This document shows positions 26,573-34,870 of a stretch of 64,000 bases of DNA, one piece after another. Origin of the DNA: Streptomyces filipinensis (GTDB lineage Bacteria > Actinomycetota > Actinomycetes > Streptomycetales > Streptomycetaceae); the NCBI RefSeq assembly GCF_014649495.1, contig NZ_BMTD01000002.1, positions 434,001-498,000 of the forward strand, read 5' to 3'. The notes under the pieces are model-generated. The model was not told where the DNA came from. It saw only the letters and a program-made list of their open reading frames with translations, and did not search any database. The position numbers were made by a program, and so were the translations under genes. Positions within the stretch are counted from its first letter, which is position 1. The number at the start of each line of letters is the position of its first letter.

Positions 26573-28204
26573 GTGCACGACGATCTCATCGCCCGGGCCA
26601 AGGCTTGGCTCGCCGAGGATCCCGACCAGGAGACGCGCGACGAACTGGCCAAGCTGATCGAGGCCGGTGACACAGCGGAGCTGTCCGCCCGTTTCAGCGG
26701 CACGCTGCAGTTCGGCACCGCCGGCCTGCGGGGCGAGCTGGGCGCCGGCCCGATGCACATGAACCGCTCGGTCGTCATCCGCGCCGCAGCGGGCCTCGCC
26801 GCGTACCTGAAGAACAAGGGCCAGACCGACGGGGTCGTCGTCATCGGCTACGACGCCCGCCACAAGTCCGCCGACTTCGCCCGGGACACCGCCGCCGTGA
26901 TGACCGGCGCCGGCCTGCGCGCGGCCGTCCTGCCGCGCCCGCTGCCCACCCCGGTCCTGGCCTTCGCCATAAGGCACCTCGGCGCGGTGGCCGGCGTGGA
27001 GGTCACCGCCAGCCACAACCCGCCCCGCGACAACGGCTACAAGGTCTACCTCGGCGACGGCTCCCAGATCGTGCCGCCCGCCGACGCCGAGATCGCCGCC
27101 GAGATCGACGCGATCGTCTCCCTGAACGACGTACCCCGCCCGGACTCCGGCTGGCAGACCCTGGACGAGTCGGTCCTGGAGGCCTACCTGGCCCGTACGG
27201 ACGCGGTCCTGGCGGCCGGCTCCCCCCGCACCGCCCGCACCGTCTACACGGCGATGCACGGCGTCGGCAAGGACGTCCTGCTCGCCGCCTTCGCCCGCGC
27301 CGGCTTCCCCGAGCCGGTGCTGGTCGCCGAGCAGGCCGACCCGGACCCCGACTTCCCGACGGTGGCGTTCCCCAACCCGGAGGAGCCGGGCGCGATGGAC
27401 CTGGCGTTCGCCCAGGCCCGCGCCACGGACCCCGACCTGGTCATCGCCAACGACCCCGACGCCGACCGCTGCGCGGTGGCCGTCAAGGGCGGCGACGGCT
27501 GGCGGATGCTGCGCGGTGACGAGGTCGGCGCGCTGCTCGCCGCCCACCTGGTCCGGCGCGGGGCGCAGGGCACCTTCGCCGAGTCGATCGTCTCCTCCTC
27601 CCTCCTCGGCCGGATCGCCGCGAAGGCGGGGCTGCCGTACGAGGAGACCCTGACCGGCTTCAAGTGGATCGCCCGGGTGGACGGCCTGCGCTACGGCTAC
27701 GAGGAGGCCCTCGGCTACTGCGTGGACCCCGACGGTGTGCGCGACAAGGACGGCATCACCGCCGCCCTCCTGATCACCGAGCTGGCCTCGGAGCTGAAGG
27801 AGGAGGGCCGTACGCTGCTCGACCTGCTCGACGACCTCGCGGTCGAACACGGCCTGCACGCCACCGACCAGCTCTCGGTGCGCGTCCAGGACCTCTCCCT
27901 CATCGCGGACGCGATGCGCCGCCTGCGCGAGCAGCCGCCGACCGAGCTGGCGGGCCTGGCCATCACGCGGGCCGAGGACCTCACCCGGGGCACGGAGAGC
28001 CTGCCGCCCACCGACGGCCTGCGCTACACCCTGGAGGGCGCCCGCGTGATCGTCCGCCCGAGCGGCACCGAGCCGAAGCTGAAGTGCTACCTGGAGGTCG
28101 TCGTACCGGTCCCGGACCACGCCGCCCTGCCGACGGCCCACGCCCGCGCGACAGACCTCCTGACGGCCATCAAGCAGGACCTCTCGGCCGCGGCCGGCAT
28201 CTAG
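26573..28204 (+). CDS. Phosphopentomutase/phosphohexomutase (alpha-D-phosphohexomutase family)
   Basis: A 543-residue phosphomutase with all four family domains. It has the phosphoserine loop VTASHNPPRDNGYKVY (Ser147), the metal loop ANDPDADRCAV near 300, a sugar loop (GYEEALGYCVDPDGV) and the phosphate loop IVRPSGTEPKLK near the C-terminus. By family it could act on mannose-, glucose-, ribose- or deoxyribose-phosphates. Its place 120 bp behind pnp and upstream of deoC suggests it turns (deoxy)ribose-1-phosphate into the 5-phosphate. The GTG start at 26573 has GGAGAGG 10 nt upstream. A terminator follows. Confidence 0.9.
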   Translation: MHDDLIARAKAWLAEDPDQETRDELAKLIEAGDTAELSARFSGTLQFGTAGLRGELGAGPMHMNRSVVIRAAAGLAAYLKNKGQTDGVVVIGYDARHKSADFARDTAAVMTGAGLRAAVLPRPLPTPVLAFAIRHLGAVAGVEVTASHNPPRDNGYKVYLGDGSQIVPPADAEIAAEIDAIVSLNDVPRPDSGWQTLDESVLEAYLARTDAVLAAGSPRTARTVYTAMHGVGKDVLLAAFARAGFPEPVLVAEQADPDPDFPTVAFPNPEEPGAMDLAFAQARATDPDLVIANDPDADRCAVAVKGGDGWRMLRGDEVGALLAAHLVRRGAQGTFAESIVSSSLLGRIAAKAGLPYEETLTGFKWIARVDGLRYGYEEALGYCVDPDGVRDKDGITAALLITELASELKEEGRTLLDLLDDLAVEHGLHATDQLSVRVQDLSLIADAMRRLREQPPTELAGLAITRAEDLTRGTESLPPTDGLRYTLEGARVIVRPSGTEPKLKCYLEVVVPVPDHAALPTAHARATDLLTAIKQDLSAAAGI

Positions 28205-28215
28205 TCCCATCCCGG

Positions 28216-28243
28216 GAAGGGGCGCCCCACCCGGGGCCCCTTC
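28216..28243 (+). terminator. Terminator after the phosphomutase gene
   Basis: A GAAGGGG (28216-28222) and CCCCTTC (28237-28243) stem, lengthened by inner GC pairs, lies 12 bp after the stop codon. Confidence 0.7.
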
Positions 28244-28247
28244 TCCG

Positions 28248-28295
28248 TCGGGGCGTCCCTCGGGGCGTCCCCGGGAGCATCCCCGGGGGCGTCCC
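28248..28295. repeat. Four imperfect 12-bp tandem repeats
   Basis: Units TCGGGGCGTCCC, TCGGGGCGTCCC, CGGGAGCATCCC and CGGGGGCGTCCC occur back to back between the phosphomutase and PH-domain genes. Probably slipped-strand expansion in untranslated DNA. Confidence 0.75.
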
Positions 28296-28316
28296 CACCC
28301 GCCGCCGCGGCGTCGC

Positions 28317-29009
28317 TCAGCCCGTGGCCAGCAGGATCGCGAACAGGACCGCGCCCGCGAGCGCCGGTGCGACCACCTCGTACGCCCACCGCACGGTGAC
28401 CTCTCCCTGCGCGGACTCCTCCTCGCCGCGCCGGTCCAGCAGCTCCCGCAGTTCGTCCATGACCTGGTCGGTCTCCGCGCGGGTCGGTCCGCTCTGGTCG
28501 CCGGCCCCCGCGCCGGCGCCGAAGGCGCCCAGGCCACCGAACCCCCGCCGCGCCGGACCCCCGCCGTGCGCCGCGTCCGAAGCCGCCCGCGCCTTGCGCG
28601 CCTCCGCCTTCTTGCGGGCCCGCAGCGAGACGGGAACGGACCACAGCTGGTACTTGGCGCCGGACTTGGCGACGACCTCGTTGGAGTAGCCGGAGCGCAG
28701 CGAGGCGACCTCGCCCCAGGGCAGGCTGACCACCCGGAACGGGTTACGGATCCGCAGCCGGTCCTCGCCCGCGAAGACCGCCGGGCGCAGCGTGAAGGCG
28801 ACCACCAGCGGCACCGCCAGGATCATCCCGGCGAGCGCCAGCCACGGGGCGCGGCCGTGGCCCTGGAACAGCGCGTCGAAGCCGAGCCAGCCGACGACGA
28901 GGAGCAGCAGCACGCCGCCCGCGAGGGCCATGGGCGAACGGTAGATCCGGTCCTGGGCGGTGGGCACCGGAGGCTGTGGCGCGGGTGACTGGTGGTCCGG
29001 GGTCGTCAT
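28317..29009 (-). CDS. PH-domain (bPH) membrane protein
   Basis: A 230-residue protein with two N-terminal membrane helices (PMALAGGVLLLLVVGWLGF, WLALAGMILAVPLVVAFTL). A bacterial PH-like domain follows (RPAVFAGEDRLRIRNPFRVVSLPWGEVASLRSGYSNEVV, residues about 80-130), then a low-complexity Ala/Gly/Arg region and a last hydrophobic helix at the C-terminus. ATG at 29009 was chosen as giving the shortest tail before helix 1. The function is not known. The gene lies between the nucleoside genes on the opposite strand and is probably unrelated to them. Confidence 0.85.
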   Translation of the reverse strand: MTTPDHQSPAPQPPVPTAQDRIYRSPMALAGGVLLLLVVGWLGFDALFQGHGRAPWLALAGMILAVPLVVAFTLRPAVFAGEDRLRIRNPFRVVSLPWGEVASLRSGYSNEVVAKSGAKYQLWSVPVSLRARKKAEARKARAASDAAHGGGPARRGFGGLGAFGAGAGAGDQSGPTRAETDQVMDELRELLDRRGEEESAQGEVTVRWAYEVVAPALAGAVLFAILLATG

Positions 29010-29125
29010 GGTCCCGATTCTGCATGACGGGGCCGCCGGTGCCGCCACGCGGCCCGGCACCGGCGCTCATCCGTGATCTTGGAGTGAGATATGAGCACCG
29101 GGTGCGCCCCGGGGCTATACATTCG

Positions 29126-29137
29126 CTACGCGCGTAG
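29126..29137. promoter_or_regulatory. Nucleoside-regulon operator, deoC promoter
   Basis: A perfect CTACGCGCGTAG. TATGCT (29139-29144) is a likely -10, placed 6 nt before the GTG start, with TATACA (29116-29121) at a -35 spacing of 17 bp. The operator sits in the spacer, suiting repression. Confidence 0.75.
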
Positions 29138-29150
29138 ATATGCTCGTCGG

Positions 29151-30116
29151 GTGACCATGCCCACTACCGCACCCACAGCTCACGCTCTCTCGGATGTCAC
29201 CGCGTCCGACAGCACGCTGCGCCGCTTCCTGCACGGGCTGCCCGGCGTCGACGCGGTCGGCCTGGAGGCGCGCGCCGCCTCCCTCGGCACCCGTTCCATC
29301 AAGACCACCGCGAAGGCGTACGCCATCGACCTCGCCATCTCGATGGTCGACCTGACGACGCTGGAAGGCGCGGACACCCCGGGCAAGGTCCGGGCGCTCG
29401 GCGCCAAGGCGGTCCACCCCGACCCGACGGACCGGACGACCCCGACCACGGCGGCCGTCTGCGTCTACCCCGACATGGTGGCCGTCGCCAAGGAAGCCGT
29501 CGCCGGCTCCGGCGTGAAGGTCGCCTCGGTCGCCACCGCCTTCCCGGCCGGCCGTGCCGCCCTCGAAGTGAAGCTGGCGGACGTCCGTGACGCCGTCACC
29601 GCGGGCGCCGACGAGATCGACATGGTCATCGACCGGGGCGCGTTCCTCGCCGGCAGGTACCTCAAGGTGTACGACGAGATCGTCGCCGTGCGGGAGGCCT
29701 GCGGTGACAGCGCCCGCCTGAAGGTCATCTTCGAGACCGGTGAGCTGTCGACGTACGACAACATCCGCCGCGCGTCCTGGCTCGGCATGCTCGCCGGGGC
29801 GGACTTCATCAAGACCTCGACCGGCAAGGTCGCGGTGAACGCGACCCCCGCGAACACGCTCCTCATGCTGGAGGCGGTGCGCGACTTCCGCGCCCAGACC
29901 GGCATCCAGGTCGGCGTGAAGCCCGCGGGCGGCATCCGTACCACCAAGGACGCGATCAAGTTCCTGGTCCTGGTCAACGAGACCGCGGGCGAGGACTGGC
30001 TGGACAACCACTGGTTCCGCTTCGGCGCCTCCTCGCTGCTGAACGACCTGCTGATGCAGCGTCAGAAGCTGGCCACCGGCCGCTACTCCGGCCCCGACTA
30101 CGTGACGGTGGACTGA
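29151..30116 (+). CDS. deoC: Deoxyribose-phosphate aldolase
   Basis: Cleaves 2-deoxyribose-5-phosphate to glyceraldehyde-3-phosphate and acetaldehyde. The family core is complete: CVYPDMV, VASVATAFPAG, DEIDMVIDRGAFL, KVIFETGEL and the Schiff-base loop DFIKTSTGK (the first Lys forms the imine), with the proton-relay lysine in GVKPAGGIRT. The start is either GTG 29151 (6 nt after a -10, leaderless) or ATG 29157; I chose the GTG. The two aldehyde dehydrogenase genes that follow could remove the acetaldehyde. It is the first gene of that operon. Confidence 0.94.
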   Translation: MTMPTTAPTAHALSDVTASDSTLRRFLHGLPGVDAVGLEARAASLGTRSIKTTAKAYAIDLAISMVDLTTLEGADTPGKVRALGAKAVHPDPTDRTTPTTAAVCVYPDMVAVAKEAVAGSGVKVASVATAFPAGRAALEVKLADVRDAVTAGADEIDMVIDRGAFLAGRYLKVYDEIVAVREACGDSARLKVIFETGELSTYDNIRRASWLGMLAGADFIKTSTGKVAVNATPANTLLMLEAVRDFRAQTGIQVGVKPAGGIRTTKDAIKFLVLVNETAGEDWLDNHWFRFGASSLLNDLLMQRQKLATGRYSGPDYVTVD

Positions 30117-30121
30117 TCACC

Positions 30122-31558
30122 ATGGCTTCCGTATTCGAATACGCACCGGCGCCCGAGTCCCGCTCGGTCGTCGACATCGCCCCCTCCTACGGCCTGTTCA
30201 TCGACGGCGAGTTCGCCGAGGCGGCCGACGGCAAGGTCTTCAAGACCGTCTCGCCGTCGACCGAGGAGGTCCTCTCCGAGGTCGCCCAGGCCGGCGAGGC
30301 GGACGTCGAGCGCGCGGTGAAGGCCGCCCGCAAGGCGTTCGAGAAGTGGTCCGCGCTGCCGGGCTCCGAGCGCGCGAAGTACCTGTTCCGCATCGCCCGG
30401 ATCATCCAGGAGCGCAGCCGTGAGCTGGCCGTCCTGGAGACGCTGGACAACGGCAAGCCGATCAAGGAGACGAGGGACGCCGACCTGCCCCTCGTGGCCG
30501 CGCACTTCTTCTACTACGCGGGCTGGGCCGACAAGCTCGACCACGCCGGTTTCGGCGCGAACCCCAGGCCACTGGGCGTGGCCGGCCAGGTCATCCCGTG
30601 GAACTTCCCCCTGCTGATGCTGGCGTGGAAGATCGCCCCGGCCCTCGCGACCGGCAACACGGTCGTCCTGAAGCCGGCCGAGACCACTCCCCTGTCCGCC
30701 CTCTTCTTCGCGGACATCTGCCGCCAGGCCGGCCTGCCCAGGGGTGTCGTCAACATCCTTCCGGGCTACGGCGACGCGGGCGCCGCGCTCGTCGCGCACC
30801 CCGACGTGAACAAGGTCGCCTTCACCGGCTCCACGGCCGTCGGCAAGGAGATCGCGCGGACCGTCGCGGGCACCCGCAAGAAGCTCACCCTGGAACTGGG
30901 CGGCAAGGGCGCCAACATCGTCTTCGACGACGCCCCCATCGACCAGGCCGTCGAGGGCATCGTGACCGGCATCTTCTTCAACCAGGGCCAGGTCTGCTGC
31001 GCGGGCAGCCGCCTGCTGGTGCAGGAGTCGGTCCAGGACGAGCTGCTGGACTCCCTCAAGCGCCGCCTGTCCACGCTGCGCCTCGGCGACCCGCTGGACA
31101 AGAACACCGACATCGGCGCGATCAACTCCGCCGAGCAGCTGGCCCGGATCACCGCGCTGACCGAGCGGGGCGAGGCGGAGGGCGCCGAGCGCTGGTCCCC
31201 GGCCTGCGAACTGCCGTCCTCCGGCTACTGGTTCGCCCCGACGCTCTTCACGAACGTGACCCAGGCGCACACCATCGCCCGTGACGAGATCTTCGGCCCG
31301 GTGCTGTCCGTCCTGACCTTCCGTACGCCGGACGAGGCGGTCGCCAAGGCGAACAACACGCAGTACGGGCTGTCGGCGGGCATCTGGACCGAGAAGGGCT
31401 CGCGGATCCTGGCGGTGGCGAGCAAGCTCCGCGCGGGCGTGATCTGGTCCAACACGTTCAACAAGTTCGACCCGACCTCGCCGTTCGGTGGCTACAAGGA
31501 GTCGGGCTTCGGCCGCGAGGGCGGCCGCCACGGCCTGGAGGCGTACCTCGATGTCTGA
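30122..31558 (+). CDS. Aldehyde dehydrogenase, active copy
   Basis: A 478-residue NAD(P)-dependent aldehyde dehydrogenase. It has the NAD-fold motif IPWNFPLLM, the catalytic Glu in LTLELGGKGANIVFDDAP and the nucleophile Cys292 in FFNQGQVCCAGSR, followed by the C-terminal PTSPFGGYKESGFGREGG. It starts 5 bp after deoC, so it most likely oxidises the acetaldehyde made by DeoC to acetate. It overlaps the next gene by 8 bp (ATGTCTGA), so translation of the two is coupled. Confidence 0.92.
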   Translation: MASVFEYAPAPESRSVVDIAPSYGLFIDGEFAEAADGKVFKTVSPSTEEVLSEVAQAGEADVERAVKAARKAFEKWSALPGSERAKYLFRIARIIQERSRELAVLETLDNGKPIKETRDADLPLVAAHFFYYAGWADKLDHAGFGANPRPLGVAGQVIPWNFPLLMLAWKIAPALATGNTVVLKPAETTPLSALFFADICRQAGLPRGVVNILPGYGDAGAALVAHPDVNKVAFTGSTAVGKEIARTVAGTRKKLTLELGGKGANIVFDDAPIDQAVEGIVTGIFFNQGQVCCAGSRLLVQESVQDELLDSLKRRLSTLRLGDPLDKNTDIGAINSAEQLARITALTERGEAEGAERWSPACELPSSGYWFAPTLFTNVTQAHTIARDEIFGPVLSVLTFRTPDEAVAKANNTQYGLSAGIWTEKGSRILAVASKLRAGVIWSNTFNKFDPTSPFGGYKESGFGREGGRHGLEAYLDV

Positions 31559-32435
31559 CCGACTGTCTGTCTTCAAGACCTACAAGCTGTACGTCGGCGG
31601 GAAGTTCCCGCGTTCCGAGAGCGGCCGGGTGTACGAGGTGTCGGACTCGAAGGACAACTGGCTGGCCAACGCTCCGCAGTCCTCCCGCAAGGACGCCCGT
31701 GACGCGGTCGTGGCCGCACGCAAGGCGTTCGGCGGCTGGTCCGGCGCGACCGCCTACAACCGCGGTCAGATCCTGTACCGGGTCGCGGAGATGCTGGAGG
31801 GCCGCCGCGAACAGTTCGTGCGCGAGGTGGCCGACGCGGAGGGCCTGTCCAAGTCGAAGGCCGCCGCGGTCGTGGACGCGACGATCGACCGCTGGGTCTG
31901 GTACGCCGGCTGGACCGACAAGATCGCCCAGGTGATCGGCGGCGCCAACCCGGTCGCCGGCCCCTTCTTCAACCTCTCCTCCCCGGAGCCGACCGGTGTG
32001 GTCGCCGTCCTGGCCCCGCAACAGTCGTCCTTCCTCGGCCTGGTGTCGGTCGTGGCCCCCGTCATCGCCACCGGCAACACGGCGGTCGTGGTCGCGAGCG
32101 AGAAGGCCCCGCTGCCGGCCCTCTCGCTCGGCGAGGTGCTGGCCACCTCCGACGTGCCGGGCGGTGTGGTCAACATCCTGTCCGGCCGTACGGCGGAGAT
32201 CGCGGCGCCGCTGGCCGCGCACCAGGACGTCAACGCGATCGACCTGGCGGGCGCCGGCGAGGAGCTGGCGAAGGAGCTGGAGATCGCGGCGGCCGACAAC
32301 CTGAAGCGCGTGCTGCGTCCACAGCCTGTGGATTACTTCGAGACGCCGGGCACCGACCGGATGACGGCGTTCCTGGAGACCAAGACGGTCTGGCACCCGA
32401 CGGGTTCGCTGGGCGCCTCCGGCTCGTCGTACTGA
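31551..32435 (+). CDS. Aldehyde dehydrogenase-like protein without catalytic Cys
   Basis: A 294-residue protein homologous to the N-terminal half of aldehyde dehydrogenases (YKLYVGGKFPRSESGR, WVWYAGWTDKI, GVVAVLAPQQSSFLGLV, PGGVVNILSG). It stops before the catalytic domain and contains no cysteine at all. It has the NAD-fold but cannot be an active dehydrogenase. It is translated in the same operon as, and overlapping, the active copy, so it probably forms a complex with it or serves a regulatory role. Frameshift decay is unlikely because the reading frame is clean and ends with an ordinary tail. Confidence 0.88.
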   Translation: MSDRLSVFKTYKLYVGGKFPRSESGRVYEVSDSKDNWLANAPQSSRKDARDAVVAARKAFGGWSGATAYNRGQILYRVAEMLEGRREQFVREVADAEGLSKSKAAAVVDATIDRWVWYAGWTDKIAQVIGGANPVAGPFFNLSSPEPTGVVAVLAPQQSSFLGLVSVVAPVIATGNTAVVVASEKAPLPALSLGEVLATSDVPGGVVNILSGRTAEIAAPLAAHQDVNAIDLAGAGEELAKELEIAAADNLKRVLRPQPVDYFETPGTDRMTAFLETKTVWHPTGSLGASGSSY

Positions 32436-32499
32436 GGTCGTACTGAGCGAGGGCGCGTACCGGGCGGGCCGCCCGTGGCGCCGACGGGTCCCCACGGCC

Positions 32500-32541
32500 G
32501 AGAGCCGCGTCTTCCCCCCGTCCGGGGAAGACGCGGCTCTC
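32500..32541. terminator. Bidirectional terminator
   Basis: A perfect 18-bp stem (32500-32517 with 32524-32541) with a 6-nt loop, between the aldehyde dehydrogenase operon and the converging exported-protein gene. Confidence 0.92.
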
Positions 32542-32561
32542 TCGTGCGCCGCCGGTCCGGT

Positions 32562-32945
32562 TCAGGCCGCGCCGCCGCCCAGCAGGCCCCCCACGGTCCG
32601 CTCCAGCGTCGGCACGGCGCCGACCGTCCCGGTCTCGACGAGCGGGCCGGTGAAGTCCGAGACGTCGCCGCCGTCGTCCCTGCGGCTGGTGACGCCGGCG
32701 ACCGGGGTGTACCGGAGGGCCTGGACGGGGACGGTGGCGTACTGCAGCCCGCTGGTCGCGCCCTGCAGGGCGGCCTGCGGGGCCGTCGCCCCGAAGGAGG
32801 TGGGGGGCCGCCAGGGGACATCCGCGAGGCGGGCGGTGTCCGCGGACGCCGTCGCCGCGCCCACCCCCAGCGCCGCCGAGGCGGTCGCGAGGACGATCAG
32901 GGCGCGCTGCGCGGTGTGGTTCGGGGGGAACACGTGTCGTGCCAT
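32562..32945 (-). CDS. Small exported protein, unknown function
   Basis: A 127-residue protein with a signal peptide (HTAQRALIVLATASAALGVGAATASA, cut near ASA-DT). The mature part is about 85 residues, Thr/Pro/Gly-rich, with no cysteine (PVQALRYTPVAGVTSRRDDGGDVSDF and a C-terminal GGLLGGGAA). I do not recognise the family; similar small secreted proteins are common in Streptomyces. The ATG at 32945 was chosen for the signal peptide; the ribosome site is weak. Confidence 0.7.
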   Translation of the reverse strand: MARHVFPPNHTAQRALIVLATASAALGVGAATASADTARLADVPWRPPTSFGATAPQAALQGATSGLQYATVPVQALRYTPVAGVTSRRDDGGDVSDFTGPLVETGTVGAVPTLERTVGGLLGGGAA

Positions 32946-33071
32946 CCAGGGGCCGCCTTCTGCTGCGGGGGGTAACAGAGTCGACACGAAGAGTAGTTGA
33001 GGTGGGAGTCACGCTCAAAAGCCGACCCGCGGGGTCGGCAGGCGGCTCCCCATGCGTCAAACTGGTGTTCC

Positions 33072-33704
33072 GTGAGCCTTCATCTCCCGTCCCCCGCCCG
33101 TGTCGTGCTGCTGTGCGGCCCCTCGGGCTCGGGCAAGTCCCTCGTCGCCGCCCGCTCCGGGCTCCCTGTGCTGCGCCTCGACGACTTCTACAAGGAGGCC
33201 GGGGATCCGACTCTGCCGCTGGTGGCGGGGAGTTCGGACATCGACTGGGACCACCCCGGATCATGGGACGCGGACGTCGCCGTCGAGGCCATAGCCCGGC
33301 TGTGCACCACCGGGTCCACGCCGGTGCCGGTGTACGACATCGCGCGCAGTGCCCGTACGGGCGAGGAGACGCTGCACATCGGCCGCACCCCGCTGTTCAT
33401 CGCCGAGGGCATCTTCGCCGCGGAGATCGTCGAGCGCTGCCGGGAACGCGGTCTGCTGGCGGACGCGCTGTGCCTGACCCGGGGTCCCGTCACCACCTTC
33501 CGCCGCCGCTTCCTGCGCGACCTGCAGGAAGGGCGCAAGTCGGTGCCGTTCCTGCTGCGCCGCGGCTGGCGGCTGATGCGCGCGGAGCGGACGATCATCG
33601 CCCGCCAGGTGTCCCTGGGCGCGCATCCGTGCGGCCGGGACGAGGCCCTCGGCCGGCTCGCCGCGGCGGCCGCGGGGCGGCAGGTGCGCCAGACGGTGGC
33701 GTGA
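33072..33704 (+). CDS. Uridine kinase-like P-loop kinase
   Basis: A 210-residue kinase with the P-loop GPSGSGKS (residues about 15-22) and a PRK/uridine kinase pattern: LRLDDFYKE, DIDWDHPGSWD and an Arg-rich lid (FRRRFLRDLQEGRK). It would phosphorylate uridine or cytidine with ATP, salvaging pyrimidine nucleosides. The GTG start at 33072 places the P-loop at the normal distance. It fits functionally with the nucleoside genes around it but has no CTACGCGCGTAG site upstream. A hairpin follows. Confidence 0.88.
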   Translation: MSLHLPSPARVVLLCGPSGSGKSLVAARSGLPVLRLDDFYKEAGDPTLPLVAGSSDIDWDHPGSWDADVAVEAIARLCTTGSTPVPVYDIARSARTGEETLHIGRTPLFIAEGIFAAEIVERCRERGLLADALCLTRGPVTTFRRRFLRDLQEGRKSVPFLLRRGWRLMRAERTIIARQVSLGAHPCGRDEALGRLAAAAAGRQVRQTVA

Positions 33705-33722
33705 GCGGCGTACGGCAGCAGA

Positions 33723-33759
33723 ACGGGACTGGTTGGACCCCCCGGCCCACCAGTCCCGT
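33723..33759 (+). terminator. Hairpin after the uridine kinase gene
   Basis: An 11-bp perfect stem (33723-33733 with 33749-33759) about 20 bp after the stop codon. Confidence 0.75.
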
Positions 33760-33857
33760 CCCCTTGCTCCCCCGTTTTCCCGCGTCCCCCGCGAACCCAC
33801 CCCCCGGTGGTCCCCCGTGATTCCCCCGTGTCCCCCCTCGGGTCACCCCCCAGTGAC
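33759..33857 (-). other. G-run tract downstream of sigQ
   Basis: The minus strand has five or more runs of 5-6 G separated by 4-8 nt (for example GGGGGG, GGGGG and GGGGG within 33800-33857), just beyond the sigQ stop. It could form G-quadruplexes in the sigQ RNA 3' end. Confidence 0.4.
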
Positions 33858-33866
33858 CCCTGACCT

Positions 33867-34631
33867 TCAGGCGACGAGCTCGCCGAAGGCGTCCTCCTCG
33901 TCACGGCCGAAGCTGAGGACCTCGTCCTCGCGCAGCCGGCGGAGCGACCGCCAGATGCTGGACTTCACCGTGCCGACACTGATGTCGAGGATCTCCGCGA
34001 TCTCCGGGTCCGTGCGGCCCTCGTAGTAGCGCAGGACCAGCATGGTGCGCTGGAGTTCGGGCAGCCGGGCCAGCGCCTGCCACAGGACCGCGCGCAGCTC
34101 GGTGCCGCGCATCGCGTCCGTGTCGGAGGGCGTCTCCGGCAGTTCCTCGGTCGGGTACTCGTTGAGCTTGCGGCGCCGCCAGGCGCTGATGTGCAGGTTG
34201 GTCATGGTGCGGCGGAGGTAGCCGCCGACCGCCGCCTTGTCACTGATCCGGTCCCACGCCTTGTACGTCGAGAACAGCGCGCTCTGCAGCAGGTCCTCGG
34301 CCTCGAAGCGGTCACCGGTCAGGTGGTAGGCGGTGGCGTACAGGGAGGCGCGGCGCTCCTGGACGTAGGCGGTGAACTCCGCCTCGCTCAGCGAGCGGCG
34401 CCGCTCCCCCGAGTCCTCCCTGTACGCGCTTCCCCCGTGCGTCTCCCCCGTGGGCGCGTCAACCACCGTCATGTAGGGCTGAAGCCCCTGCTGCGCATAC
34501 GCGGTGTGCTGACGCCCGGTGCCGCGAGCGCACCCCCGCCCGCTCACGGCACCGGACTTCTCGGAACCCCGGTGCACGTCGTGCAGGCGCGTGACTACGG
34601 CGCTGGTGCTGATGCTGTGCAGCGTGTTCAT
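33867..34631 (-). CDS. sigQ: RNA polymerase sigma factor SigQ
   Basis: A 254-residue ECF sigma factor (SigE-like family). Region 2 has LYATAYHLTGDRFEAEDLLQSALFSTYKAWDRI and region 4 has LARLPELQRTMLVLRYYEGRTDPEIAEILDISVGTVKSSIWRSL. About 75 N-terminal residues precede region 2. The ATG at 34631 has GGGAG 6 nt upstream. Lying divergent from afsQ1/afsQ2 identifies it as the S. coelicolor sigQ locus, where SigQ opposes AfsQ1 in antibiotic control. AfsQ1 binds the shared intergenic region. Confidence 0.93.
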   Translation of the reverse strand: MNTLHSISTSAVVTRLHDVHRGSEKSGAVSGRGCARGTGRQHTAYAQQGLQPYMTVVDAPTGETHGGSAYREDSGERRRSLSEAEFTAYVQERRASLYATAYHLTGDRFEAEDLLQSALFSTYKAWDRISDKAAVGGYLRRTMTNLHISAWRRRKLNEYPTEELPETPSDTDAMRGTELRAVLWQALARLPELQRTMLVLRYYEGRTDPEIAEILDISVGTVKSSIWRSLRRLREDEVLSFGRDEEDAFGELVA

Positions 34632-34747
34632 CTCGCGCTCCCCGTCGTGGACTTGCGGTGGTTCGGTCGTGCCCGGGCCGGTCGGACTGCCGCCCTGCCC
34701 GTGACCAAAAGACTGCCGGGGTCACTTCATGGACGTGTCCGCCGACT

Positions 34748-34763
34748 GTCACAGACCTGTCAC
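34748..34763. promoter_or_regulatory. AfsQ1 binding box
   Basis: GTCAC-AGACCT-GTCAC matches the published consensus GTnAC-N6-GTnAC for the response regulator AfsQ1 exactly. It lies between divergent sigQ and afsQ1, both known targets. Confidence 0.85.
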
Positions 34764-34870
34764 AGGGCTTCGGCCCAGGGTCGTCACAGCATGTGCACAG
34801 CCGATGGCCGTAGGGAGAGGCCGGTGCGCGCAGGTCGTACGACACCCCGTCCATGGGCCAGAATGAGCCC

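Noticed and set aside
25145..28537. A 1130-residue minus-strand open frame across the pnp and phosphomutase genes
   Set aside because: It is a shadow of two well-recognised genes on the plus strand and shows no motifs of its own.
33072..33704. Membership of the uridine kinase gene in the CTACGCGCGTAG regulon
   Set aside because: No copy of the palindrome was found upstream of it, despite its functional fit.
34853..34870. Longer AfsQ1 start at 34853
   Set aside because: The GTG at 34871 gives the exact known AfsQ1 length of 225 residues.
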